Shown here: positions 46,730 to 57,997 of the stretch, piece by piece
Numbering within the stretch: position 1 is the stretch's first letter
Layout of the letters: every line of letters begins with the position of its first letter
Origin: Icerya purchasi
Lineage: Eukaryota > Arthropoda > Insecta > Hemiptera > Monophlebidae
Assembly (NCBI GenBank): GCA_039619475.1
Contig: CM077116.1
Span: forward strand, 150,615,088-150,679,087
Length of the DNA: 64,000 nucleotides
Reading direction: 5' to 3'
Made by a program: the position numbers and the translations under genes
The notes under the pieces: model-generated
Seen by the model: only the letters and a program-made list of their open reading frames with translations
What the model was told of the DNA's origin: nothing
The model's database searches: none

Positions 46730-46992
46730 ACTAGCTGTGTTACCCACGGCTTTGCCCCCGTGTCCATTTAAATCTGTACTTGAGAATTCATAAAAATTTT
46801 TTTGTTTTATCTGGAATTATATTTATGTAAAGATTATTTCTCTCTCTTTTGGGGGAAACACGTTAATTATCGTCCAACAAAAAATGGTCTTCACGATTCA
46901 CGTTTAATTAAAGATTAGCGATCTTTTTATAACGTGTCTGTCGTGGTCTAACGAAAAGTTTCGCTCAACTACATCACGTTGAAGGGGCCGAG
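46730..46992. other. Non-coding spacer with a possible dispersed-repeat end
   Basis: The segment beginning actagctgtgttacccacgg, followed by ctttgcccccgtg, resembles the conserved terminal motif of repeats widespread in arthropods. I cannot name the family from memory with certainty. Confidence 0.3.
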
Positions 46993-47255
46993 TTTTTTTT
47001 TTTTTTTTTTTTTTTTTGGGGCTTGGCCGACTAAGGGCAGCTACCCAGGACAATCGGACTAGATTAGAGATTAAATTTTGATCCGGTCAGATAACGATGA
47101 CAGAAAAGAGACAAGAATAGGAACCACATTGGATGACGGCAAAGCTAAGATATAGGAAGCACTATATGCAGTAGGATAATTCAGCTTCAATAATTAAACG
47201 TACAGGATATTACGCTCCGAGGAAAGACTGGAACATTCACCGAGTTATTTACACG
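46993..47255 (-). mobile_element. Very short I-like LINE tail (minus strand)
   Basis: Read on the minus strand, CSSLSSERNILYV, then YSASYILALPSSNVVPILVS and FLSSLSDRIKI match the last 50 residues of the LINE at 61670 (CSSLSTEQASFY to FLSAIADRVRI). The poly(A) tract is the T-run at 46993-47017. This is an extreme 5' truncation. Confidence 0.7.
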
Positions 47256-47784
47256 GTGACCTCCCTTAATTACACACATTTAAGAAAACATCTTCTTCAC
47301 TCATATATTTCAACTCATTTATTAAAATCTCTAAAATCGTTCAACCTATCCGTTTCGAGCACTTTATTAAAATTAATTTATTACCGTAACAGTAAACTAA
47401 GATGGTTAAGTAAGGATTTTGAGTATAAATAACATTCCCCCAGTAACACAAATATTAAAAATTCTGTTACAGGATTTTTTATTTTTCTGTAAAAAACAAT
47501 AGAAAATACTACTATCTTTTTTTTTTTTAACTCTCCGCAACGATTGCAGCAGTTGCAGGCTAGGAGAGAGACTTATGTCTAAATCACGTCATAGAGGTTT
47601 GATGATTTCAGTAATACAAAAAGTGAAGTAACGGAATCACGGTGTATTTACTTACGTCAGAAATTAAGAAAATGTCATGTAGACTTTATTATTTACCGTA
47701 GTAATCGTTTTATTTAAATTTTTACATTTAATTTATATTTTTATCATGGGGTAATCGTTTTATTTGAAATTTTATAAAATGCAT
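47256..47784. other. AT-rich non-coding stretch
   Basis: No supported gene. Confidence 0.35.
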
Positions 47785-48665
47785 TTCGAACGACTAGTAT
47801 ACAACGACCAACAGAAATCCAAAACATTGCAGTCTCTATATCTATTCCACAGATATCTCATAAACAAATTACAGTTTGCTCTGTTTACAAAATACCAAAT
47901 CAAAATATATCAACTAGAACTTTAACAGAACTTCTAGCCTATCTCCCTGAACCGTTCATTCTGTGTGATGATCGCAGCAACGTTAATCCACTTTGGGGCA
48001 GTAAATGCACTAACACTAAAGGCAATGTAGTTGCGCATATGTTGGCTAACTTTTCGAACCTAATCCTCTTAAATAGCAAACACTCTCCAGCCCACATAAA
48101 TTCAAGTTACGGATATTTTTCATCTATTGATCTCACAATATGTTCAAACTATCTAGCTCTGAAAAATTCCAATGGGTCACATCTCAAGCAGCATTTTAAA
48201 CAATTAATACTTTCTCTGTGGAAGCACCATTGGCATAAAATAGAAACCAATAAACTTCGGGAATTAAAAGTAAAACCGATACCGTGGAACTCCTCAAATC
48301 GAAAATCACGTCAAGAGAGGTAGCAATCACTCGTTTACGTACTGGACACACCCGACTTACTCACACCCATCTCTTATCAAATCTCTTTCTCCCCGACTGT
48401 CGTCATTAAGGTGGAGAGGGCTGAACGGCGGACCATATTTTTACATACTTAAAAACAGCTTCTCTCCGACTCTCCCTCCATGTTCCTTCAAGCCACGTTT
48501 TAGTCCTTAATGGTTCTTCCAACTCCATAGATAAAACAGTAAATTTCCTTAAACAAGCCAAATTATCCCATTTAATCCCGTGTCTTTCCTAATTCAGCCG
48601 TGAAGCCTTCTATATAGCTATATGGTTCATTAATTAGATGAAAAAAAAAAAAAAAAAAAAAAAAA
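47785..48665 (+). mobile_element. I-clade LINE with a large internal deletion
   Basis: Coding sense on the plus strand opens in the endonuclease (VCSVYKIPNQNIS, YLPEPFILCDDRSNVNPLWG, FSSIDLTICSN, up to about 48160). It then passes directly to the C-terminal part of ORF2 (WHKIETNKLRELKVKP, then AITRLRTGHTRLTHTHLL, about 48235-48400). The whole reverse transcriptase and RNase H are absent. The last part reads in broken frames to an A-run at 48641-48665. Confidence 0.7.
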
Positions 48666-49074
48666 TGTATTTGTTCCGTATGCATTTTTGTATTACTGGT
48701 TGCATCTGAACTAGTCAAAACCTCATATTTCACGAAGGAGAAGCAGGTAGAAAACTCACAGACATACCTTAAAACTTTTGCTCGGACAACACGAATACAC
48801 CCTGAAAATCTTAGCATGATCCGTCCAGCGCTATAGGAATGTGCATGGGACATACAAAAACATTTATTTTTATATATATACATGTATATATATATATATA
48901 TATGTATATACAGATCAGATTTGCCAGAATTGAACATTATAAAACACGTTCTTTAACCAATTAAGTGCTACAGAATTGAGATTACTAGGCACTTTTTAAG
49001 TTTCCTCTGTGTTTAGTGCCGAATGTGTTGCGATTTTCAAGGCTTTGTCCTTTTTAAATTCACAAAGCAACCGG

Positions 49075-49453
49075 ATAGGTATGCAACACTAGAAGTGTGG
49101 ACACTTAGAAGAATGTTGAAAATACCTTGGACAGCAAAGATGACAAACGAAGAAGTACTGAAACGAGCCAATACTGAAAGGACATTATGTAAAACAATTA
49201 AACGACGCAAAATTGAATATTTTGGGCATATAATTAGAGGGAAAAAATATGACATCTTACGTTTGGTCATAAAAGGGAAAATTCAAGGTAAAAGAGGGCC
49301 AGGAAGAAGAAAAACGGAATGGTTGGACAATATTAAGGACTGGACTGGACTCAAGAATCTCAATGAACTAATTAGAAAAGCGGAGAAGAAAACGCTGTAA
49401 TGATGGTGATCGTCAACGCTCAGAAACTGAGTATGACACTCTTAAGAAGAAGA
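49075..49453 (+). mobile_element. RTE-like LINE ORF2 C-terminus and 3' end
   Basis: A plus-strand frame (open from 49023 to 49400) encodes LEVWTLRRMLKIPWTAKMTN, EEVLKRANTERTLCKTIKRR, KIEYFGHIIRG and GKIQGKRGPGRRKTEWLDN. This is the characteristic C-terminal tail of RTE/BovB-type ORF2 proteins, after the polymerase. A short 3' UTR (gatggtgatcgtcaacgctc) and a simple (AAG)n-like end follow. The element is heavily 5'-truncated; its start before about 49075 is unclear. Confidence 0.68.
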
Positions 49454-49455
49454 AA

Positions 49456-50259
49456 TTCACATATCTTCTCTGAAAATATCATTATCATGTCTGATTCTAT
49501 GAGTTGTTTATCATCTTTGAAACTCTTATCGTTTAACACAAAATCACATCCATACCTCTATAAAATCAGAAGCCTAGTAGTGTCCCTTTCTGAATCTGGC
49601 GTAGTAGTTAACTTTGTTTGGATACCAGGACATGCGGATATCTACGGTAACGAAGAGGCAAACATGGCTGCCAAAGATACATGGATGAATAGTTGTTTAG
49701 TTCCATACTTTCCAAACAGAGACCTATTCGAGCTCATTAGATACGCTTCTAAAGAATATTGGGAGGCTACATGGGCAAATCCATTTTGCGCGCAACAATA
49801 CAAAAGAATTCAACCTAATATTCCTAACGTTCCTTGGTTCAATCACATTACGGCTGTTTCGATGAGTACCAGATCGTATATTGTTACCTTATGTCGCCTC
49901 CGGCTGGGGTAAACCGTCTCCCCGCTTCTTTGTACAACATGGGTTTAATCTCTTCTTCCTATTGCCAACATCCACAAGACTCGGACAAAGTGGCGGGCGC
50001 TGATCACCTCATCTTCGAATGCAATTTGCACACGGCGCAAAGAATTATTTTGTATAACTCGATAATAAATTTCCAGATCTCTCTGCCATGTAGTGTCAAT
50101 TCTCTCCTGGCCACCGGGAGTGCTGCAATATACAAGTTATTATTTAATTATATAGTACAATGCAATATTACTGTGTAGCGTTAATTAGTTAATTAATTAT
50201 ATTACATTGTCGATGGATTGAATTTTCAACGCTCAAAAAAAAAAAAAAAAAAAAAAAAA
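49456..50259 (+). mobile_element. I-like LINE, RNase H to poly(A), abutting the RTE-like end
   Basis: Coding starts within RNase H: IIIMSDSMSCLSSLKLL (catalytic Asp), FVWIPGHADIYGNEEANMAA, then to about 49910 TLCRLRLG. A frame change follows, then GVNRLPASLYNMGLIS, YCQHPQDS and DHLIFECNLHTAQ, the Cys/His C-terminus. The A-run at 50235-50259 closes the element. It begins exactly where the RTE-like element ends. Confidence 0.72.
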
Positions 50260-52660
50260 TTTTAGAGCCGGTGAAATAGTTTATAAAATTTACAGACGTT
50301 ATTGGGAGATTCAGTTTTTTGGTCTTAAAAACTTTGGAATAACCCCGAGCCGTAATACATAAAAAAAAAAAACGGGAAGAAAACAGAAAAACTTGGGGGA
50401 AAACTTGAACATTTTCGCTAAATACTGAGGTCATTTTGAGGACAGTGGGAAAATTCTGAAGATATTTTATTTCCAGATGATAAAAACAACGTTTCTGATG
50501 AAAATTCTGGAAAACCCCTCAGAGTCGATGAAATGTTCTTCACTTCCACGTTGTTGCCGGTGAACAAAATAATAAAATTCTCGTTAAAATTGACACCCGG
50601 TATTTGCGTATTCCGAATGTTGACTATTAAATTTACAAATAACGTACTTTACACGGAGCCTGCGACGTGTAACAATCGAGTTTTCCCTATCGAGATACGA
50701 CCTTGCTTCTACTGAACTACATCATAAATAAGGAAATCGCTTTTTACAGATTTTTCGAGACCCGGTTAAATAATTAACGAATGTTTACTTCGCTTTTGTA
50801 TTGTTCTCAACACGCGACTTTTACATAGTGCCACATGCGTTCGTTTACCGCGATCAACATGATTTCAAAAGTGCCTTTCCTACTACTCGTATTCATTATT
50901 GATTCGCAAGCATTTGTGCACAAGCTTCGTAAGTACATTTTCATTCGACTCATCAATTACGGTATTTCGTGTTTTCAACTGAATTGTGAAGTATGCCGAT
51001 TGCCTGTTTATAAAAAATTACAATGTTCGTCATGTTCAGATGCGGCATATTTTTTCTTTTTTTCGCATTTATTGGCTAAATAAAAAATTAGTTGGAATTA
51101 GGTCTCCGTCGCAGTATTATTCAGCTAAATACGGCTACAATAAACGGTGGCTTTAAATATAAATAATATAAACGCATCAGCACACAGTCGCGCACCGATT
51201 CGGATAAATTGATTTCAGAACTCATCTGTGACGTCCGATGAGTTTAAATCAATTTTTTTCTTTGGGACAGTTGCTCCTATTTTTATATCAATATTATATG
51301 CGTTTTTTGTGGTTTTTTTGATAGATTTAGTAATTGTTGACGCGAAGTTAATATTGATGCAATGAGGGTATTCATTTCAAAATATTACATATATATATAT
51401 ATATATATATACATACATATATCATTAACATTATAATACGAATAATTTTAAAATTGAATTTATTTCAGTATAAAAAACAACGTTCTTCAATTTATTTTTA
51501 AAACACAAAATATTAATTATTCGCGAGTTGTGGACAATTAAGATATTTCAGAGGTATTATGATTCGTCGGCTCATTACTTTCGATTGTATTTATAGCTGA
51601 GAAACGGTTCTACTGCGACGCACTCATTAGCTGAACATTGTAATAGTGTGTATCACAATATCGCTATAATTAGTGAACTTTTGGGTTTATCAAAGCCCCG
51701 ATTTCTTATATGTTTCATTATGTTTCCTAGTGATTACTTCTCCTGAGATTTTTTTTCCTTTTCTTTTTCTTTTTTTTTTTTTTTCAGGGTTTTACAAAAT
51801 ATATAAATAGTAAGAGAAAAATGAAATGGAATAAAAACCAGGTTTTAATACTGTGACCATAGATCAAACTGAGGAGCTTAGGAATAAAACATAATTTTGT
51901 TTTGATTTTTAATACATCGATGTTTCGGCTCACTGAAAATTGTACTTTTTAGTGTATCGATGTTTCTGGTTTTGATGATCTGATTACGGTTCGATTTTAT
52001 TACCTCTGTTTTTTTCTTTCTGTTAACTTAGAAAATAAAATATTACAGTGATTATTAATTCTAAAATTTAAAAAATCAGAATAGCATATGTTATTTTGTT
52101 TAATTATTGAACAATATGTTTGTTAATAAGTAATAGATTAATAAGTATTATAAAATACAACAATCAACTAGCATATGTAATAATTACATATATGTGCAGT
52201 GTCAGGTATTTATAAAAGCAGAAAAAACTTATTATACTTATTCGAGCTAAACTGAACGATATTAAATGCGAAATTAAAATATTCGGGACCATTTATTTTC
52301 ACTGCAGCATTTTTTATGCTATCATTGGAAATTGGATCATGTGATTTTGTTCGAATCTAAGGAAGAGATGAAGATTACTAGAAAGACTTGGTTTAATATT
52401 GAGTATTCTCGAGATTATATCCAGTGTATCACGAGACTGAGGACACGCCCTGATGACTCCTCAGATACTGAAAAGATTTAACTTAATAAATCCAGAATTT
52501 TGAGTTGTATTGAGTGCATAATTTGAAACACTGTCAGACTAATTACGTTACGGGAAATTAACTTACTACGAAATTGTTAAAAAATATGGTACACTCCGAG
52601 TGAACATTGTGCTGACAGTTTGCAATCTACCAGGAGAGGGAACAGCAATATTATATAACT
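50260..52660. other. AT-rich non-coding stretch
   Basis: No supported gene. Open frames at 50533-50715 and 50835-51083 have no recognisable motif; the latter begins with a hydrophobic segment (VPFLLLVFIIDSQAF) that could suggest a signal peptide, but nothing else supports it. There is an (AT)n run at 51389-51410 and T-rich tracts near 51760-51784. Confidence 0.35.
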
Positions 52661-53579
52661 TTATTAACATTAAACCTACCGACATTTCTGTATACCTATT
52701 CCTACCATGGCCGGTTCCATAAAAATATATGTATCTTAATATAGAAAGGGATTTCAGTTAACTAAACAAAGTGAAGAGTAAAGTAAACAAAATACTTTTT
52801 ATATTTAGAAAAGTTTTATTTAATTTTATGCATTTTGAGCACATTTTCCACATACGTTGTTTTACAATTTACGCAAATTTGATTAGTCTTATTGTCTTTA
52901 CACTATCTTATTTAATAAGTTTTCTGTTCAGATGAATTTATAGTTGTAGGGGTTTTTGTTATTTTTTCTGATGAATATTCCTTGCTTGGCCGTCTCTCCT
53001 TCTGATATTCGGTCCCAAGCTCTTCTGCCAATTGATATAAAAATGCTTGCCTCGATCAAGCATTTATTCCAGCTAAATCCAAAATATTGAAAAATACCTG
53101 TAAAGGCCATCTTTGGCATTTAGATTTTACACTATATTTTCTGGCCATTTGATCGGTTACATCCACACCGAATTTCATGCTATTGTAAAATCGAATTGTC
53201 CCTGGTATTATCACTTTCTTCAGTTTCAACGGATGAATGCATTGAGCTAAGCATCAGCACTGTTTTATTAGCTTTAAAGCTTTGTAAATTGTAAGAATAA
53301 CATCATTCGATTTGTATATTATTGTGGAGAAGCGTGCTATACTATCATTTGTCTCTCTTGCTAATTTTGGTAGGTTTCTTTTATTTCGCAAATAGTTCGG
53401 ACAAGCGTAGTTTTTTTTGCTCCAAGTTTTCTTACTAATAACATGGTTGTAAAAAAATTGTCAGTAGTAATATTTCTCCCGTGGCCCGAATATGGTTCTG
53501 CTAATTTCAAAAGCTCCAAACTGCCCAAGTGGGACCACCAATGATTCTCTCATCTTTTCCCAAATATGGGAAGCCGTTT

Positions 53580-53594
53580 ACTATATACTTACTA
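53580..53594. repeat. 5' target-site duplication of the jockey element (15 bp)
   Basis: The sequence actatatacttacta here is repeated exactly at 57983-57997. It belongs to the piggyBac transposase gene. Confidence 0.92.
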
Positions 53595-53798
53595 ATTGTG
53601 TAACATGCTCGCCCGATGAAACTTCCGAGTGAGAAACGCTGACGGTATTATTAAACAAGAGAGAATATATTTAATTTACGATCGCATCGGTGAGATTATT
53701 CCGTTTATTACTTTGGTATACGGCATTAGCCGAGCCAAATTAACAATTAGATTAAGAATATTATGTTACTAACATTTAATTGACGCGGTAATATAATT

Positions 53799-55175
53799 AT
53801 GAAAAGTACATCAAGTGCTGCACCTGCATCTGCAGTGCAGTCACCTACAAATGTGACACAGAATGAACAATTACTCCAACAGAATAAAAAGCTTCAAAAG
53901 CAGAATGAGGAGTTACAGATACAAATTAGCAAGCTGCTGAATGAAATAGAGAAAATGCAGAAAACGATAGAATTACTGTCGGTTAGTAAAATAAATTCAG
54001 AGAAGTCTGAAGTTGACAAACAGTATTATACTGATGAAGATGAAATAGTCAAAGAGACTGAATGGTTAGTCAAAAAAAATAAAACTAATAATAAAAGGAA
54101 GGGAAGTGAAATTACACCTCCGCCGAGAAAGGATAAAAAAAGAGGTATAAGAACACCGGAAAATATACAAACCGATGTTCCTGATTTTCGCTATCAAGGT
54201 AAACCAAAACCATTTTTTGTGGCTAATGTTTCGGATTTTAAAAAACTAGCAAATGTAATCACGCAAGTTGTAGGTGATGAATTTGTGTGTAAACAACTGC
54301 CGGCAAATCAAGTTAGAGTAAACGTTGAAACGGTAGAAAATTATAAAAAATTAGAAAAACATTTATCTGAAAATAACTTTGAATACCATACTTACTTATT
54401 AGATAGTGTGAAACCAATCAAAGTGGTAATTAAAGGATTGCCATCAAATATGGAAGAAAACACTATAAGAGAAGACTTATTAAATCAAGGATTTAATGTA
54501 TTAAAAATCAGCAATATATGGAAAACAGTAAGTGATGCTGAAACAAGGATAAAAACTAGAGTACCAACACCGATGTTTGTGATTGATTTTGATGCCAAGT
54601 GTGACGTTGAAAAAATTAAAAATATTAAAAATATATGTCATATGCTTGTTCAAAACGAACCATGGAGAAATCCCAAAGGCATGCCACAATGTAAGAGATG
54701 TCAAGCCTATGGCCATGTAAAAAATAGATGTTGTCGTAAACCTAGATGCGTCAAATGTGCAGGCTCCCATTTAACAGGAGAATGTACAAAAAAGCCAGGT
54801 GAGGAGTGCAGATGTGCATTGTGTGGGAAACAACATCCTGCTAGTTATAGAGGATGCGAAGTAGCAGTTGCTCTGCAAAAGAGAAATAAACTGCCCATTG
54901 GTAATAAAGAGCAAAATACCTTACCACAAAGAAATAAGGAAAATGATCAAAAAAATAGTGATGTGATTAGAGATCGTTCTAATAAAGACAATCAAAAAGG
55001 GCACATGAATCATCAGATAATTAACGCTGATGATAATGATGAAAAAGAAAAATCGTCAGAAAATCTTATTAAAAAATTAGAAATGTTTTTAGAAAAACAG
55101 GAAAAGAGAATAAATAGAATTTTTGATAGATTAAATTCAATAGAAAGGAAGTTGAATAAATCTAACAATAAATGA
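53799..55175 (+). CDS. jockey-clade ORF1 (gag-like), 458 aa, intact
   Basis: This RNA-binding structural protein of the retrotransposon starts at the first Met after the 5' UTR. Residues about 23-62 form a coiled coil (NEQLLQQNKKLQKQNEEL, then KLLNEIEKMQKTIELL). A basic stretch with KKNKTNNKRKG follows near residue 90. Residues about 205-290 resemble the PRE_C2HC region of jockey gag proteins (VVIKGLPSNMEENTIREDLL). Three zinc knuckles come next: CKRCQAYGHVKNRC, CVKCAGSHLTGEC and CALCGKQHPASYRGC. A low-complexity acidic/Asn-rich region and a second coiled coil (MFLEKQEKRINRIFDRLNSI) end the protein. The stop overlaps the ORF2 start as ATGA at 55172-55175, suggesting coupled reinitiation. Confidence 0.9.
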   Translation: MKSTSSAAPASAVQSPTNVTQNEQLLQQNKKLQKQNEELQIQISKLLNEIEKMQKTIELLSVSKINSEKSEVDKQYYTDEDEIVKETEWLVKKNKTNNKRKGSEITPPPRKDKKRGIRTPENIQTDVPDFRYQGKPKPFFVANVSDFKKLANVITQVVGDEFVCKQLPANQVRVNVETVENYKKLEKHLSENNFEYHTYLLDSVKPIKVVIKGLPSNMEENTIREDLLNQGFNVLKISNIWKTVSDAETRIKTRVPTPMFVIDFDAKCDVEKIKNIKNICHMLVQNEPWRNPKGMPQCKRCQAYGHVKNRCCRKPRCVKCAGSHLTGECTKKPGEECRCALCGKQHPASYRGCEVAVALQKRNKLPIGNKEQNTLPQRNKENDQKNSDVIRDRSNKDNQKGHMNHQIINADDNDEKEKSSENLIKKLEMFLEKQEKRINRIFDRLNSIERKLNKSNNK

Positions 55176-57831
55176 ACTTGATAAAGATAGCAACATTTAA
55201 TGTAAATGGGCTCAAACATAGACGCCACGAAGTTGAAATATTCTTAGTAAAAGAAAAAATCGATGTATTATTAATATCTGAACCGAATATTGCGCAAAAT
55301 ACTTTTATCAAATTTAATGGTTATTGTTTGTACAATACTATGCATCCTGATGGAGGTGGGCGCAGAGGTGCAGCAATACTAATTAAGAATAGCATAAAGC
55401 ACCATGTACTAGGAGAAATTAGTACAAATCAAATTCAAGCTACAAATGTTAAAATAGATACTAAGAATGGAGGTTTAGTAGTATCAGCGGTTTACTGTCC
55501 TCCTGGTAACCAGATAAAATTTGACGTATGGGCTGATTATTTTAACATGCTTGGCCCTCGATTTATCATAGGAGGTGATTTTAATTCAAAGCACACATAT
55601 TGGGGTTCAAGAGTTACCACAGGAAGAGGAAAACAGTTGTTACAGGCAATAAAAAAGTTGGGATGCAAATGTTATTCAACAGGGAAACCAACTTATTGGC
55701 CGACTGATCAGAAAAAGTTACCTGATTTGATAGACTTCTTTATTGTTAAGGGAATTACTGAAGGAAACATAGATATTGACGACAATGATGATTTTGCGTC
55801 TGATCATTCTCCAGTGATCATGACCGTAAGTAAATCGATAATCCTAAAGCAACCATATGCTACACTTACCAATAAAAAAACCGATTGGGATCTGTTCAGG
55901 AAGCTGTTGGACGAAAACATTGATTTAAAATTATCGCTGAAATCTAAGGACGAGATTGATATAGCTGTCATGCAGCTTAATGATGCAATACAGCAGGCTG
56001 CATGGAATTCTACACCCGTAAAAAATTATAGTAGTAAAAAACAAAATTTACCGTTTTATATTTTAGAAAAAATCAAGGAAAGGAGAAAGTTTAGAAAAAT
56101 TTTTCATAGAACACAGGAAAAAACAGATAAAGCCAAGCTGAACAAACTAAGTCAGGAAATTAAAAGATTGGTAATTAAATTCAAACAAAACACGTTTAAA
56201 ACCTATATAGAGAATCTCTCCCCTACACAAGAGACGAACTATTCTTTATGGAAAGCTACAAAATGCATTAATAGACCACAACAGCAAAATTTCCCTATTA
56301 AAAGAGGCAATAACGAATGGATAAGAAGTGACAAAGACAAAGCTAATGAATTTGCGAATTATTTAAAACAAGTATTTACACTTGATACAACAGATGATGA
56401 TAAAAACATTGTGTATCAGCAAGGGAAAGATGGATCTCTGAGACATTTTAAACCTAGAGAGATATATAATGAAATAAAAATAAATATGAATGTAAAGAAA
56501 TCTCCCGGTTTTGATCTAATTTCGGTACAAATACTAAAGGAATTTTCAAAAAGAGGCATAATGGCACTAACTCAAATATTTAATGCTATAATAAGAATTG
56601 GATATTTTCCCCAACTATGGAAAGTAACTCAAATAATTATGCTACCTAAACCCGAGAAAGTACAGACAAATATTAAATCATATAGACCAATTAGCTTGCT
56701 ACCCGTTATTTCTAAGTTGTTTGAAAAATTATTATTGAAACGATTGAATCCAATAATAGAGAATTATATACCCAATCGCCAGTTCGGATTTCGAAAAGCA
56801 CACTCTACAATAGATCAGATCCATAGAATAACAAAAATAATTAAAAAAGTCTAGAAGAAAAGAAGATCTGTACAGCGGTGTTCCTTGACGTGGAGCGAGC
56901 GTTTGATAAGGTATGGCACAAGGGATTGGTAATTAAACTTAAGAAGATATTACCAATTAAAGTTTGCAGAATTATTGAATCGTACCTAACTGACAGATAT
57001 TTTAGAATAAAGCATAATGATGAATACTCGGAATTGCAAGACATACAAACAGGAGTACCGCAAGGAAGTGTCCTCGGACCAATTTTATATTTATTATATA
57101 CCGCTGATATTCCTGTTAACGAGCATGTCACAACGGCCATGTTTGCAGACGACACAGCTGTGATGGCTATGGGAAATAATATAGAAGAATCAACTATGAA
57201 CGTGCAGTCCCACATCAAAAACATTTGGAAGTGGACAAGAAAATGGAAAATAAACCTTAATGAAGAAAAATCAGTACATATTAACTTTACAAATCGAAGA
57301 ATCCAGTACTGTCCGATTGAAATTAACTCAAAAATTGTACCCAATATAAAATGCGTGAAATATCTAGGTATGCATTTGGATTCGGGATTGAACTGGTCTA
57401 TGCATATTAATAAAAAAGTAGAACAACTAAAGTTGAAAATGTTGCAGATGAAATGGCTTATTGGAAGACAGAGTATTCTGTCGCTGAGCAATAAATTGTT
57501 GGTTTATAATCAAATACTAAAACCAGCGTGGAGTTATGGTTGTCAGCTTTGGGGTTGTGCTAAAGTAGCCAACGTAAAAAAAATCCAGATGTTCCAGAAC
57601 AAAGTGCTTAGGACTATCACTAATGCCAGGCAATATGAAAGAAACGATGATATTCATCGGGATCTTCATGTGCCAGAAGTTTCACAGGTGATAAAGGAAC
57701 TGGCAAGAACGCACTGTTTAAGGCTGCAAAAGCATGTAAACACAGAGGCGAGGCAGCTTCTGTCTGATCAGGACGAAGTCAGGCGGTTGAAAAGAACTAA
57801 ACCTCATGAATTAACCGAAGAAAAAATATAA
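55172..57831 (+). pseudogene. jockey-clade ORF2: endonuclease and reverse transcriptase, one frameshift
   Basis: The first frame (55172-56854) holds the endonuclease: IKIATFNVNGLKHRRHEVE, LLISEPNI (Glu), FIIGGDFNSKHTYWGS, DLIDFFIV and ASDHSPVIM. It continues with the first RT regions (KSPGFDLISVQILKEF, SYRPISLLPVISKLFEKLL, RQFGFRKAHSTIDQ). The second frame (to 57831) has KKICTAVFLDVERAFDKVW, GVPQGSVLGPILYLL, AMFADDTAVMAMG with the catalytic Asp pair, and VKYLGMHLDSGLNW. The shift lies at the A-run near 56843-56848, before CTAGAAGAAAAG, and a one-base indel restores the frame. All catalytic motifs are otherwise conserved. The protein ends soon after RT without RNase H. Confidence 0.9.
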
Positions 57832-57982
57832 TACAAGAAAATGCAGGATCGTCCACTGGGAATCCTAGTGCATATATAATAATACAATTAATTTAGAGTA
57901 TTACTGAATGTTCGTGAACCGAACAGATTGTAATAAAAACCACTTAAGTGGGTTTTTTTTTAATAATAGAAAAAAACAAAAA

Positions 57983-57997
57983 ACTATATACTTACTA
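57983..57997. repeat. 3' target-site duplication of the jockey element (15 bp)
   Basis: An exact copy of 53580-53594 directly follows the A-rich 3' end of the jockey element. Confidence 0.92.

Larger units (their letters stand above)
53595..57982 (+). mobile_element. Full-length jockey-clade LINE nested in piggyBac
   Basis: The boundaries are fixed by the exact 15-base duplication on both sides. The 4388-bp element has a 5' UTR of about 200 bases, ORF1 (53799-55175), ORF2 overlapping it by ATGA, no RNase H domain, and an A-rich 3' end (57971-57982). This layout is that of the jockey clade. The only coding lesion seen is one frameshift in ORF2, so the insertion is recent. Confidence 0.93.

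Noticed and set aside
50835..51083. 82-residue plus-strand frame with a signal-peptide-like start
   Set aside because: Isolated, no domain, in AT-rich DNA where frames of this size arise by chance.
52568..52611. Minus-strand candidate exon with donor gtaagtta
   Set aside because: It contains a stop codon in the shared phase.
56841..57491. 216-residue minus-strand frame
   Set aside because: Shadow of the jockey reverse transcriptase, whose motifs read on the plus strand.
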